DNA of 64,000 bases from Ianthella basta (lineage: Eukaryota; Porifera; Demospongiae; Verongiida; Ianthellidae): positions 6,286,288-6,350,287 of the forward strand of contig OZ025883.1 in assembly GCA_964019415.1 (NCBI GenBank), in the 5' to 3' direction. Below, in pieces: positions 34,446 through 46,793 of this stretch. Both the position numbers and the translations under genes were made by a program. The notes under the pieces are model-generated. The model searched no databases and was not told the origin of the DNA. It worked only from the letters and a program-made list of their open reading frames with translations. Position 1 is the first letter of the stretch, and every line of letters begins with the position of its first letter.

Positions 34446-37400
34446 ACATCATGCATGCAGTATCTAATAACTCCACATTATTGGAATACACTATGGACCA
34501 CTGCACTTAGCATGACATAGGGACACTAACTAGCTGTTATATGCAATGTATCATTTGTATACACATACCTACACAGTATAGGTAGATACGGACATTCATG
34601 TTACTTGATAGAATATAGGAGCAGTATAAAATTATATGTTCACTTCACAGGTGTCTTGATCTGAACTTGCCACAGATGTGAATATATCAGGCGAAACATT
34701 GGAGTGCTTTCATAGTTCAGATGTTTGCAAAGTGATTTTTGTGAATGGTCTTTAACTCATGATCATGGCTCACCTCTGAACTCATTTTGGTGCGCTAAAT
34801 ACCAGTTTATAAGGTCGATCTCCTGCTGGTGTGCACCAAGTGAGATCGAAGTTCAGAGGTGAGTTTTGAGTCAAAAGAATAATTCACAGCAATCATTTTG
34901 CACAACGCTGCACATTCCACTACAGCTAGCTAAGTATAATGATGATGCATATACACATACATATTCAGACTCCTTTGGCTACATTTAGGTATACATATAA
35001 GATATCGATGCCAAGTAAAATTTATATATGTGCTTGCACATAGCTAAGTACAGAGCAAGTTGATTAATTGTATATATGAGAATTTTAATGGTATGGTGAT
35101 TGCGAGTAATCACGTGTTTTGGTCAGTGGTTGAAACCATTATGTTCATTATTAATCCTGCTTCTAATGGACACCTATAGGAAATTAATTTTGAAGTTATA
35201 GGAATTAAATGTGAATCCAGCTCTTTGGCCGAAAGCATTATGCTATCATGTAGAATGCATGGTTGTGCATATAGCTGTCCTTACTCAGAGCCATCAATGA
35301 TTTGGTAGAGGCTCATAGCTAGCTGTGATGGTTGTATCAACATAAACTTCATTGAGCAATAAGCAGCTTTTACACAGGGGAGGTGAGAGCAGGACATTTT
35401 GAACCGGGGGTGTTAGTCAGCTGCTTACAGGGTGAGAGATGTAGTGAGTGGCGGCTTATATGAATGAAAAGATGACAGGTGGTGACAGGTGTTGATGATT
35501 GAACATAATGTGTTTTAAAAATTAATTGAATAAGCATGCAACACTTAATAGTCTAAGAGCATTAATTGAATAAAGGGTAATAAACGATTTCTAACTGACC
35601 TCTCTATAAAGGTCAATTAGAACTGACCCATGCACAGACAATTGTCTTAGACAGGTTTCACTAGCAATATACGTATACCATGTACTGTCATGCATTATAC
35701 TCACTATATATAGATAGGATCAATGCATGCCTCACACACGAGTGCAGCAATCCTTCAGCATATTACTACTGTGACAAACATGCATGCATGTCATTGCAGA
35801 GAGGAAAAGGGAGTACATGTACATGTTCCCCAATTAACATAACTAGTAACTACTTAAGCATAATTATTTGTACACATTATCTGGATATCTTCATATAGGT
35901 TTGTGCCGAGCATAACTCTAGAGACTGAAGTGCCACATGACTCACTAGTACTGTAACTTGTAGTACTGGTAGCATGTTGAAATTTTGGCAATGATAATCA
36001 TTCCAAAATTAATAATAATTATAATATTATAGGACATTTGCAGACTGCATGATATGTGTTCCTGTACACAATTTGAATTTGTTCTGGTCACACTAGTACA
36101 GTGCAATGTGCATGCACTTCTACAAGAAAAACAACAGTTACTGTTTTATTATGATAGCACAGAAAGCTCAGTTGGTGCATGATCATTTGAGGAAGTGTTG
36201 GAGTACGCACAAACATGTACAGCATGCTATTCTGTACGTGTAATACATGGCCAGTGACTACCTCTCTCTATTCAGCTAGGGCAGCCGGTTCGTAGATGCA
36301 GAAATGCTAACTTGCACCAAGTAGAAGCACAAATGTGTAGAGATACACAATGTTGTAACATATACTTGCATGCTTTTGACCTAAAGACTGGATGGTTGCC
36401 AGTGTGCACTATAACATGTGCGTACAGCAAGTTTTAGCAGATGCATGGCATAAGTGGGGCATTGGTGTTGCATGCATGGGGTTTCAGTGCGTGCTGTACA
36501 CATTTAAATGCACTGTTACAGTATATCAAGATACGTACATTATTAACTAGTACTGAATATCACAGTTTGGGAACACTGCCAGACACACACACATGTTTAC
36601 ATGTGTTTCCTAGCAGTACAATAATAGCTGAAGACATATAGGATCTTTATTTTGTTTTTACAAGGAAATTTTGATGTCCTGTATCTGCATGCAATGAAAG
36701 CATACAGTGGAACCTGTGTTAGGCAGCCACCTCTCCAAAATAGCCAGCCTCCCTGGCCCCAAATGGCACTGCAATGTTCCTCTGTAGAGTTCTAACTGAC
36801 CTCTCTATAAAGTTCAAGTAAACAAAGTGGACAGGTCCCACATGTGCAGACAAGATTGCATCAATTTGTAATAACAATTAGCATAAGATATAGGCACTAA
36901 TTAAATAAGCATACTTTGAAGGGCACTACGCCCACATGCCAATAACAACATAAGCTGCCTTTCATTTAAATATGCCTGGCTTGTGAGTATAAACATGTAT
37001 GCACATTTATACGCATACATGAGCATGCTATGTGTATTACTACCAATTACCACCTCATTGTTGTCATGTCAACTCCATTGGAAGTGCAGCACTCCTGATC
37101 ACTCAATATGATGGCATATATGAGAATTGCACGGCATGTGATCACACCATGCTTGTGCACATGCATGTAGCATATATATATAGCAATGTAGTAGTGTTAT
37201 ACAAATTTGTACTATAGCGAGTAGGAGAAAACTTTTATCGCACTCTTACTTTGTTTTCAACTGGCTGTATTCCTTTGTATGTTAGAAAGACGCTGCAACC
37301 AAGTTTCACTCTTTGGAGTTAACAGGTCTTTCGGGAGACGTTGCTACGCACAAGACGCCATTTTAAGATGGCGTAGAAGAAGCAGTTTTCTGCCTACTGT

Positions 37401-39017
37401 TCCTTCTATTACTGTTCAAAAGCCAGCCGACACTGTCCGCTTGAGGTATATACAAGACAAGGGCTTCGGCCGAAGTTAGCTTGCGCGTCGTTTCAAAGAT
37501 ATCCGTGGTTAAGATCCGTCGCTGTTCTAGCTCTTAGACGGATAGCGAGGAATTAAGCTAGGTTCTGCTGACACCTCGAGCTCCAGGATTACAGAAATGA
37601 GGTCTTATACCTGCATGGATGTTCTCTAGTTGCACTTAGCATGTGCAGCTTGCACACCATAAAAAGTACAGAAACTAAAAATAATAAGAATCTTCTACAA
37701 AAATAGCACGGATGTAGGGATGGCATAAAAAGTACAGAAAAAAGTAAAGGCATGAAGTGAAGCATTAACATCTATTCCTGTCTGTGAGTCCAAATATGAT
37801 GGTATAATGTGCTACAGTACAGGTGACACATGTGTAAAACGTTAACATTATTTTGCTCTGAGCATGACTCAAGAATGAAGTACCGGCCAACTGCTTGACA
37901 TCCCCATACACCATCTTCCAGAACTAGCTACTATATATACTGACACCTTGGCAACTATGCAAACTTTGGTTAACAGCAGAAGTTTCTTGTAGCTACAAAT
38001 TTGTAGCTACTTGTCCTCTGTTACACTGTGCGATATACATTTCTGAGAGAAACAACTGCTGATAGATAGCTAAATGTTCGAATAAACATGTACAATTCAC
38101 ACACACACACACACACACGCACGCACCCACGCATGCACGCACGCACACACAAACAAGGTCTGCAGTCGATGGCTACACCCAATGTGAACAAAGCCAGCTA
38201 GAAAATTGTATTTGCAAACTGATCAATGAATGAATACTGCAAAGAAACAGCAGTACACAAAATTCCTCGCACACCACACAGACAAGATTGCATCACTTCG
38301 TAATAACAATTAGCATAAGATATAGGCACTAATTAAATAAGCACAGTTTGAAGGGCACTATACGCCCACATGCCAATAACAACATAAGCTGCCTTTCATT
38401 TAAATATGTATGTCTTGTGAGTATAACCATGTATGCCTATATAATATACATGCATGTGCATGCTATGTGTATTACTACCCATTACCACCTGACTGTTGCT
38501 ATGTCAACCAATGGTGGCTGCAGAATTCTTCAACAACCCGGGCATGACTATAGCTAGCTAGCTAGTCCACCTTGTAAAGCATGCATGTGTACACCCCTAG
38601 CAGAAGATCCCTGGTTATCATTTACACAGATTTACACAGATTTGTACTGGAAACAGTATAATAATTATAATAATAATAATTAGTAGTAGTGAAGTGTAAC
38701 TTGAACTTTGACCTTGATGTCATATGTGATGTCATAAGTCTAGATTGAAAAATGGCGCCCTGTGGGAAACAGTTCTCCCAAACATCTTTCTGATTACAAA
38801 CCAGCAGGATGAAATAATGTAAGTGTAAGGCAGGTGCTCTGGACTATTTATTAGTTACCCTGTAGCTAACTTACCCAGGCAAAGGAGGTAACTGGAGACC
38901 TTATAGCTAGCTAGTTATAAAGCTAAACAAATTTACAAGGCCCTACAGGTATAGCCCGGGCATTGCCCGGACATGCCCGGGCCTGCAGCCACCTCTGATG
39001 TCAACTCCATGGGAAGG
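34446..39017. other. long intergenic spacer, no gene recognised
   Basis: 34446-36190 is nearly identical to 40531-42220. 34770-34870 is a hairpin (CTCACCTCTGAAC against GTTCAGAGGTGAG). 36210-36500 is a decayed third copy of the Eph 3' flank (compare 7760-8160). 36707-36830 is a pogo-like MITE fragment. 36850-37090 and 38270-38520 are near-identical orphan copies of a collagen-type upstream block. 37200-37580 is an unfamiliar insert richer in GC than its surroundings. 38098-38150 is a CA/CG repeat. Frames are short. Confidence 0.6.
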
Positions 39018-39024
39018 TATAAAA
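39018..39024 (+). promoter_or_regulatory. TATA box, collagen-like copy 9
   Basis: TATAAAA lies 91 bp before the ATG at 39109, the longest leader of the family. Confidence 0.75.
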
Positions 39025-39108
39025 CAGGACATACTGACTGAGAAGAACAATATTGTACCAGCCAGCGCCAGCAAATACAACTGCTTCTGAAGTTCTGAAG
39101 TTCTCAAC

Positions 39109-40530
39109 ATGCCCACTACCCTCTTGCTGCTACTGGTGTGTGCATTTAACACCATCTGGTTGAGTGCAGCCAACACTTGTTCAAGTCCTCCTGGACTTCC
39201 AGGAAGAGATGGCAGAGATGGCAGAGATGGCATGCCTGGACCAGCAGGGCCACCTGGTCCAAGTGGCTCTCCTGGCCAGTGTGAAGTAAGTAGTCATGAA
39301 CTATCATTCCTTTCATAATTCAAGCTACTGGTGTTAATTTTTGTATTTAGCTAGCTATGGTGATGTGGGAAGCGTTATTATCTATATCTATATTTAAAAT
39401 TCAGTTTGTTTGTTTGTTTGTTCACCTTTGGCACAATAACTACGGAACAGAACGTCACCAAACTCTCAGGGATTATGAAGTAGAACTCCAGAAGTGTCCT
39501 CCGCGGGTTGAAATTCCCCGTTTTGCAGTTCTTGATGCGATTTTCTTCAATTTCCGGGTTTCGTTCGCGGCTGACGACCATTGCTCCCATGATTTCCGGT
39601 TGACGGACGGTTTGATCGCTGTCGTCGAACGATCGATTAAACTTGGCCGTCATTATAGCAGCTATCCTCCGTTGCTAACAGCGCAGATTCTTCGAAACAG
39701 CCTGGGCCAGACTCGCTGTCGTGCGACTCGCCGAAGCAAAAGCCCACCGAAGGCGGGCGCCCTGCTAGTATAATTGCATAATTACAAAGCTACTGGATAC
39801 ATAGTAATTGGCCAGAATGCAGTTTATTTACATTTAATCTACGGTAACCATAATTATATGGATGATTGTTGCTTTCTCATATGTATTACAGTGTGATGGC
39901 TCTGACCAAGAGTCTGTCTCCCCAGTTTTGATCAAGAGGTTACTGACACCGAGGAAGCTGCAGAATATTGCCTATTTGGGGCACCTCTCCAATGCAAATG
40001 TTACAGTACTGCATTTTACAGCTATTGCAAGCCGCGCTCGTCTTCTCAGATTCACTTTGAACTCATTGGGCACAATACCACCAGGAGCACTCAGCAACCT
40101 CGCCATCTCAATCCAGGCGCACTTCCTCGAATCACCAACTTCTGACACCGATCCTCTTGTGGCCATCTGTGATGGCACAACTTGCAATGGAATTGACTTT
40201 AATGATCGTGGAAACTACCCTAACCCTTGTGCATATTATGCAATGACACCAGGTCCAACTGCAACTAACTATGTGCGTTCTCCTGGTCACTGTGGCGGTG
40301 AGACTGTTGAAACAAACTTCACTCACCCTAAGACAGTGTCTCTCACTTTCGTCCCCTCTGAACGCTGGGGGTCCTTCAGTATCCCAGAAGGAAATGGGTT
40401 CACAACAGCTAGCACCTTTGGCGCTCAGCTGGATCCCACTCAGGGACTGAGCGTGGAGATGTATGGTTCTGACACTGGAGAGCAGTACAGACTGGCATAC
40501 ATGATTGTGGAAGTTATCAGTGAGGAGTGA
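39109..40530 (+). CDS. collagen-like secreted protein, copy 9
   Basis: Exons 39109-39285 and 39892-40530 give 271 residues. Signal peptide, NTCSSPPGLPG, the usual collagen ending GSPGQCE, then CDGSDQESVSPVLIKRLL. This is a divergent subgroup: exon 2 reads NIAYLGHLSNANVTVLHFTA, CDGTTCNGIDFNDRGNYPNPC, AYYAMTPGPTATNYVRSPG, HCGGETVETNFTHPK, ending EVISEE. Fewer Cys remain in the middle (the CCY pair is lost). The intron is lengthened by a 388-bp Helitron-like insert, but the splice sites are intact. Confidence 0.88.
39381..39768 (+). mobile_element. short non-autonomous Helitron-like element
   Basis: It begins TCTATATCTATATTTAAAA after an A and ends CTAG before a T, the A|T target context expected of Helitrons, without target duplication. 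A hairpin (GCCCACC GAA GGCGGGC, 39742-39758) sits six bases before the CTAG. It lies inside the copy 9 intron. A frame runs through it by chance; no Rep/helicase is present. The hairpin spacing is a little short for the class. Confidence 0.72.
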
Positions 40531-42525
40531 ACATCATGCATGCAGTATCTAATAACTCCACGTTATTGGAATACACTATGGACCACTGCGCTTAGCATGA
40601 CATAGGGACACTAACTAGCTGTTATATGCAATGTATCATTTGTATACACATACCTACACAGTATAGGTAGATACGGACATTCATGTTACTTGATAGAATA
40701 TAGGAGCAGTATAAAATTATATGTTCACTTCACAGGTGTCTTGATCTGAACTTGCCACAGATGTGAATATATCAGGCGAAACATTGGAGTGCTTTCATAG
40801 TTCAGATGTTTGCAAAGTGATTTTTGTGAATGGTCTTTAACTCATAATCATGGCTCACCTCTGAACTCATTTTGGTGCGCTAAATACCAGTTTATAAGGT
40901 CAATCTCCTGCTGGTGTGCACCAAGTGAGATCGAATTTCAGAGGTGAGTTTTGAGTCAAAAGAATAATTCACAGCAATCATTTTGCACAACGCTGCACAT
41001 TCCACTACAGCTAGCTAAGTATAATGATGATGCATATACACATACATATTCAGACTCCTTTGGCTACATTTAGGTATACATATAAGATATCGATGCCAAG
41101 TAAAATTTATATATGTACTTGCACATAGCTAAGTACAGAGCAAGTTGATTAATTGTATATATGAGAATTTTAATGGTATGGTGATTGCGAGTAATCACGT
41201 GTTTTGGTCAGTGGTTGAAACCATTATGTTCATTATTAATCCTGCTTCTAATGGACACCTATAGGAAATTAATTTTGAAGTTATAGGAATTAAATGTGAA
41301 TCCAGCTCTTTGGCCGAAAGCATTATGCTATCATGTAGAATGCATGGTTGTGCATATAGCTGTCCTTACTCAGAGCCATCAATGATTTGGTAGAGGCTCA
41401 TAGCTAGCTGTGATGGTTGTATCAACATAAACTTCATTGAGCAATAAGCAGCTTTTACACAGGGGAGGTGAGAGCAGGACATTTTGAACCGGGGGTGTTA
41501 GTCAGCTGCTTACAGGGTGAGAGATGTAGTGAGTGGCTGGCTTATATGAATGAAAAGATGACAGGTGGTGACAGGTGTTGATGATTGAACATAATGTGTT
41601 TTAAAAATTCATTGAATAAGCATGCAACACTTAATAGTCTAAGAGCATTAATTGAATAAAGGGTAATAAACGATTTCTAACTGACCTCTCTATAAAGGTC
41701 AATTAGAACTGACCCATGCACAGACAATTGTCTTAGACAGGTTTCACTAGCAATATACGTATACCATGTACTGTCATGCATTACACTCACTATATATAGA
41801 TAGGATCAATGCATGCCTCACACACGAGTGCAGCAATCCTTCAGCATATTACTACTGTGACAAACATGCATGCATGTCATTGTAGAGAAGAAAAGGGAGT
41901 ACATGTACATGTTCCCCAATTAACATAACTAGTAACTACTTAAGCATAATTATTTGTACACATTATCTGGATATCTTCATATAGGTTTGTGCCAAGCATA
42001 ACTCTAGAGACTGAAGTGCCACATGACTCACTAGTACTGTAACTTATAGTACTGGTAGCATGGTGAAATCTTGGCAATGATAATTATTTCAAAATTAATA
42101 ACAATTATAATATTATAGGACATTTGCAGACTGCATGATATGTGTTCCTGTACACAATTTGAATTTGTTCTGGTCACACTAGTACAGTGCAATGTGCATG
42201 CACTTCTACAAGAAAACAACTGTTATAGCTACTATTATGATAACACAGAAATTCAGGTGCATGGTGCATGATCATATGAGGAAGAGCTGGAGTACACAAA
42301 ATACCACACACACCTTACAGTGCAAAATGCAGTCATAATAACTAGCTTACAGGGTTTACTAATAGAATACTAATTATATAACATATAACTTGAAGGCCAT
42401 CACACCCACCTACTTAATTATATTATGGCTTAGTCTGCATATATATGTGTACACATGTATATGCAGACTGTACATTGCTATTACGTATTGCCAGATCACT
42501 GTTGCCAAGACAACCACATGGAAGC
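40531..42525. other. intergenic spacer, near-identical to 34446-36190
   Basis: 40531-42220 repeats the spacer after copy 8 with only scattered substitutions. 42230-42525 is the upstream block shared with copy 4. No gene. Confidence 0.75.
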
Positions 42526-42533
42526 TATAAAAA
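42526..42533 (+). promoter_or_regulatory. TATA box, collagen-like copy 10
   Basis: TATAAAAA lies 66 bp before the ATG at 42592, with the same GTTGCCAAGACAAC motif as copy 4. Confidence 0.8.
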
Positions 42534-42591
42534 CATGCAGTCATACAGACTAAGAGAGGAGAATCACTTTTGAAGCTCTGAAGTTCTCAAC

Positions 42592-43593
42592 ATGCCCACT
42601 ATCCTCTTGCTGCTGGTGGTGGTGTGTGCCTTTAACGCCATCTGGTTGAGTGCAGCCAACACTTGTCCAAGTCCTCCTGGACTTCCAGGAAGAGACGGCA
42701 GAGATGGCAGAGATGGCATGCCTGGACCAGCAGGGCCACCTGGTCCAAGTGGGTCTCCTGGCCAGTGTGAGGTACGTAAATGAGAATACAGTGTTCATTG
42801 GGTTAGGTTATATGCTATAGGGCCATGTGACATACACTCAGCACAAATCAACACTGGATAATATTGTAAGTTAGCTATTACATTTAATGGACATCTTTTG
42901 TTTATATGATATCACAAGCAACTGTCGCCTTCCCACTTCATGTTCCAGTGTGATAAAAATGGCTCAGTCTTGGAACGAAGTTTTGGATCTCCAGTTGTGA
43001 TCAAACAATTACTGACACCAAGAAAGCTCCAGAGTGTTGCCTCTCTGCAGGACCTCACCAATGCATCTGACACAGAACTGCATTTTACAGCCAGTGCAAA
43101 CGCTGTTCGTCTTCTCAGGTTCACTTTAGACTCATTGGGCACAATGCTACCAGGAGCACTCAATAACCTCACCATCAGCATACAGGTGCACTTTCATCAA
43201 TCACCAACTAATGACTCTGATCCACAAGTTGCCCTCTGTGATAACACAACCTGCAATGGAATTCTTATTACTGATGCTGCCAACTCCCCTAACCTCCCTT
43301 GTTGCTATAAAACATTTACACCTGGTCCAACTGCAGATCTTAGCTGCCCTAGTAACTGTGGTGAGATTGTAGCTACAAATGCGGTAGACCCTAAAACAGT
43401 ATCTCTCACTTTCATCCCCTCTGAACGCTGGGGGTCCTTCAGTATTCCGGAAGGAAATGGGTTCACCACATCACACATCTTTGGCTCTCAGCTGGATCCC
43501 ACTCAGGGACTGAGTGTGGAGATGTACAGTCATGACAGTGGTGAGCAGTACAAGTTGGGATACATCATTGTGGAAGTTATCAGAGAGGAGTGA
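42592..43593 (+). CDS. collagen-like secreted protein, copy 10
   Basis: Exons 42592-42771 and 42949-43593 give 274 residues. Signal peptide MPTILLLLVVVCAF, NTCPSPPGLPG, collagen to GQCE, then CDKNGSVLERSFGSPVVIKQ (Gln where others have Arg). Exon 2 is close to copies 4 and 7; middle differences are NDSDPQ, NGILITDAANSPNLPC and PTADLSCPSNC. Promoter and upstream region pair with copy 4. No defects seen. Confidence 0.9.
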
Positions 43594-44510
43594 ACAGCAG
43601 TATATACCATAACTCATTGCCGTAGTTTTGTAACAGAATTTACTATGTAGGCAGCTGTTGTATAAGTATATGCATCAATCAATGTACGTGTGTCATGATG
43701 TAGCTATATTTAGGAGGTACACTGACAGCATCTTATTCATGCCATGGAGCATAATTAAGTACATATATATGTTGCGACAGACTTATGGGATCTCTACTAG
43801 TATGTGATTTATTAAAGCAAGGGAGAGAAGCCCTTAAAGCAAACATGCATACAGAAATGTCTCTGCTCTACTGCAAATGATCCCCTCCATATATCTGGCT
43901 AATTATAAGCACCTGTATATGTTTTTTGTATAGAAACATTTGCTGCATGATACAAGGAATAATACACTATACTGAATAACAAATTTGTATAGAGTTTCAA
44001 GAACTGCCTGCCCGTATGCATGCAAACGGTCAGTGAGTTCAGGTATTTGCTGATTATATGCACAATGATTGATACATCTCAGAGACATTTTCGAAGGAAA
44101 TGGAATACACTGTCAGTTAAACCTGTCTAAAACAGCCACTTTAAGTTTTGGGCCAGTTCTGACCACCCTTTATAGGTGGCTGCTCTATAAACTTTAAGGT
44201 ACATTACAATGCATGCTTCACTGTTATTTGGGGCCAGGGAGACTGGCTATTTTAGAGAGGTGGCTGCCCAACACAGTGACCATAGGAAAGGGAAGGGGAG
44301 GAGAGCACATGCTCAAAATAAAGGCAAGGGAACTTCCTGCAGACACTGCAGAATAGTCAGCTGTGCATGCATATCATTATGGCATGCATAGCTGCCACTC
44401 CACTAGTACAGAGCTGCATGATCACGAGCAACACTACAACAATAGCCGCCATGCTCCCACAATGCCCTATTCACCTATTAACTTCACTGTTGCCATGCCA
44501 ACAAGGCAGC
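43594..44510. other. intergenic spacer, no gene
   Basis: It contains the shared downstream repeat (to about 43850) and a pogo-like MITE (about 44112-44280). The proximal promoter region after 44350 is unlike the other copies apart from the TTGCCATG motif and the TATA box. Confidence 0.65.
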
Positions 44511-44518
44511 TATATAAA
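44511..44518 (+). promoter_or_regulatory. TATA box, collagen-like copy 11
   Basis: TATATAAA lies 80 bp before the ATG at 44591. Confidence 0.75.
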
Positions 44519-44590
44519 GCAGACATATAGAGGAGAGCAGTCTCTCCAATTAAGGCAGTTGTTTTCATACTCATAATATAACTTCTGAGC

Positions 44591-45607
44591 ATGCCCGCTA
44601 CCCTCTTGCTGCTGCTGCTGTGTGCCTTTAACACCATCTGGTTGAGTGCAGCCAACACTTGTCCAAGTCCTCCTGGACTTCCAGGAAGAGACGGCAGAGA
44701 TGGCAGAGATGGCATACCTGGACCAGTAGGGCCACCTGGTCCAAGTGGGTCTAATGGGAACTGTGAAGTAAGTGAACAGAATTTGTTGGGTATGGGTGGA
44801 GTTAGATTAATGCAGGTACTTTTTTCAAACTTATTTCTCTAGCCAAAATATTCAGTGAATAGCTGCATAGTAAAGCTAATTTAATGGTATGGGATGATTC
44901 TTACATATTAGCCATGAAAGCAACATACTGTTGCTTTCCCATGCATGCTCTTTCTGCTCCAGAGTGATGAAAATAACTCTAAACAAAATTACAGCTCCCC
45001 GGTCCTGATCAAGAGGTTACTGACACCAAGAAGGCTCCAGAGTGTTGCCTCTCTGCAGCACCTCACCAGTGCATCTGACACAGAACTGCAGTTTACAGCC
45101 ATTTCCAGTGGTGATCGTCTTCTCAGAGTCACTTTAGATTCACTGGGTACAATACCGCCAGAGACCCTCACCAACCTCACCATCTACATCCAGGTGCACT
45201 TCCTTCAATCACAAACTTCTGACACTGATCCACACGTAGCCCTCTGTGACGGCACAACCTGCAATGGAGTGTCTATTAGTGACGGTAGGAACTATCCTGG
45301 TAACCCTTGTGTATATTTCACGGCAACACCGGGTCTAACTGCAACAAATTACATGAGCACCGCTAACTGTAATGGAGAGACTGTGGAAACAAACACTGCA
45401 CATCCTAAGACAGTATCTCTCTCTCTTGTCCCCTCTGAACGCTGGGGGTCCTTCAGTATCCCAGAAGGAAATGGGTTCACATCATCACACATCTTTGGCT
45501 CTCAGCTGGATCCCACTCAGGGACTGAGTGTGGAGATGTACGGTTATGACACTGGTGAGCAGTACAGACTGGCTTACATGATTGTGGAAGTTGTCAGAGA
45601 AGAGTAA
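44591..45607 (+). CDS. collagen-like secreted protein, copy 11
   Basis: Exons 44591-44767 and 44963-45607 give 273 residues. Signal peptide, NTCPSPPGLPG, collagen with two changes (GIPGPVG), ending GSNGNCE. Exon 2 begins with Ser (AGT) where every other intact copy has Cys, so the Cys pair at the helix/head junction is reduced to one. The middle is of the divergent subgroup (ALCDGTTCNGVSISDGRNY, PCVYFTATPGLTATNYMS, NCNGETVETNTAHPK), and it ends EVVREE. Stop is TAA rather than TGA. Confidence 0.88.
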
Positions 45608-45860
45608 ACAGCAGAACTATAACTGTAATGCAAGGAATGCATTATATAGACCACTTGGTTTATCATAACACTAGCTGCACGCACAATTGCAATGAACACT
45701 TTTCATGCATCCACACATGCACACATATACATACACAAACATACATGCATTCATTCCTAACAGGGCAGATCAGATGCAGAAATCTGAACATGCGCAGGAC
45801 ATATTGCTGTGCATGTATTTTCACATCTTGTATGTCAATACATTTATTGTATGCAGCACT

Positions 45861-46793
45861 GTTAAAAATAGGGAATGACAATCACACCCAAAATTGATGT
45901 GAATTGGTTGTCACAGTGAGCACATTCTTTTGCATTGTGATGGTCACTCTAACCATGCAGTACACAACATACCATTATGGGAACAGTTTGTAAGAGAGTA
46001 AGCACTTAATGGTACATTTCGTATTCACTACAGATATGGACATTGGTACACTACTTTAAGGATTTTGAGTATACGTAATACACAGCATACCAACTGGCAG
46101 GATAGTTTGTGAGACTCAGTGATGGCATTCGGATCCCCTGCAAACACTGGGCATCTGGGGCCTTAATGCATTTCACCAGGGAATACGGCATCCCCTGCAA
46201 ACATTGGGCATTTGGTGCCCCAGTGAATTTCACCGGGGAATATGGCATCCCTTGCAAACATTGGGCATCTGTGCCCCAGTGAACTTCACCGGGGAATATG
46301 GCATCCCCTGCAAACATTGGGCATCCGGTGCCCCAGTGAACGTCACCGGGGAATATGGCATCCCCTGCAAACATTGGGCATCTGTGCCCCAGTGAACTTC
46401 ACCGGGGAATATGGCATCCCCTGCAAACATTGGGCATCTGGTGCCCCAGTGAACGTCACCGGGGAATACGGCATCCCCTGCAAACATTGGGCATCTGTGC
46501 CCCGGTGAACTTCACCGGGGAATATGGCATCCCCTGCAAACATTGGGCATCTGGTGCCCCAGTGAACTTCACCGGGGAATACGGCATCCCTTGCAAACAT
46601 TGGGCATCTGGTGCCCCAGTGAACTTCACCGGGGAATACGGCATCCCCTGCAAACATTGGGCATCTGGTGCCCCAGTGAACTTCACCGGGGAATACGGCA
46701 TCCCTTGCAAACATTGGGCATCTGTGCCCCAGTGAACTTCACCGGGGAATACGGCATCCCTGACTGGTGTGATGGTCACACCATATTTTTAAC
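45861..46793 (+). mobile_element. TIR element carrying a 57-bp minisatellite, most complete copy
   Basis: The ends are inverted: GTTAAAAATAGGGAATGA at the left, and GTTAAAAATATGGTGTGACC read from the right. The core (about 46130-46765) is about eleven tandem copies of a 57-bp unit; the outer parts match 12376-12921 and 18660-19394. There is no transposase. Long Ile/Pro/His frames on both strands come from the 19-codon unit. Non-autonomous elements with a tandem-repeat core are known in invertebrates, but this family's class is unclear. Confidence 0.65.
46130..46765. repeat. 57-bp minisatellite
   Basis: About eleven near-identical units of 54-57 bp; some lack three bases (GGCATCTGTGCCCC against GGCATCTGGTGCCCC). 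The same unit is repeated about seven times at 18665-19060. Confidence 0.9.

Noticed and set aside
39357-39773. 138-residue frame in the copy 9 intron
   Set aside because: It covers the Helitron-like insert, has no recognisable domain, and lies between two coding exons.
46130-46765. CRISPR-like direct repeats
   Set aside because: Units are contiguous without unique spacers, in animal DNA. It is a minisatellite.
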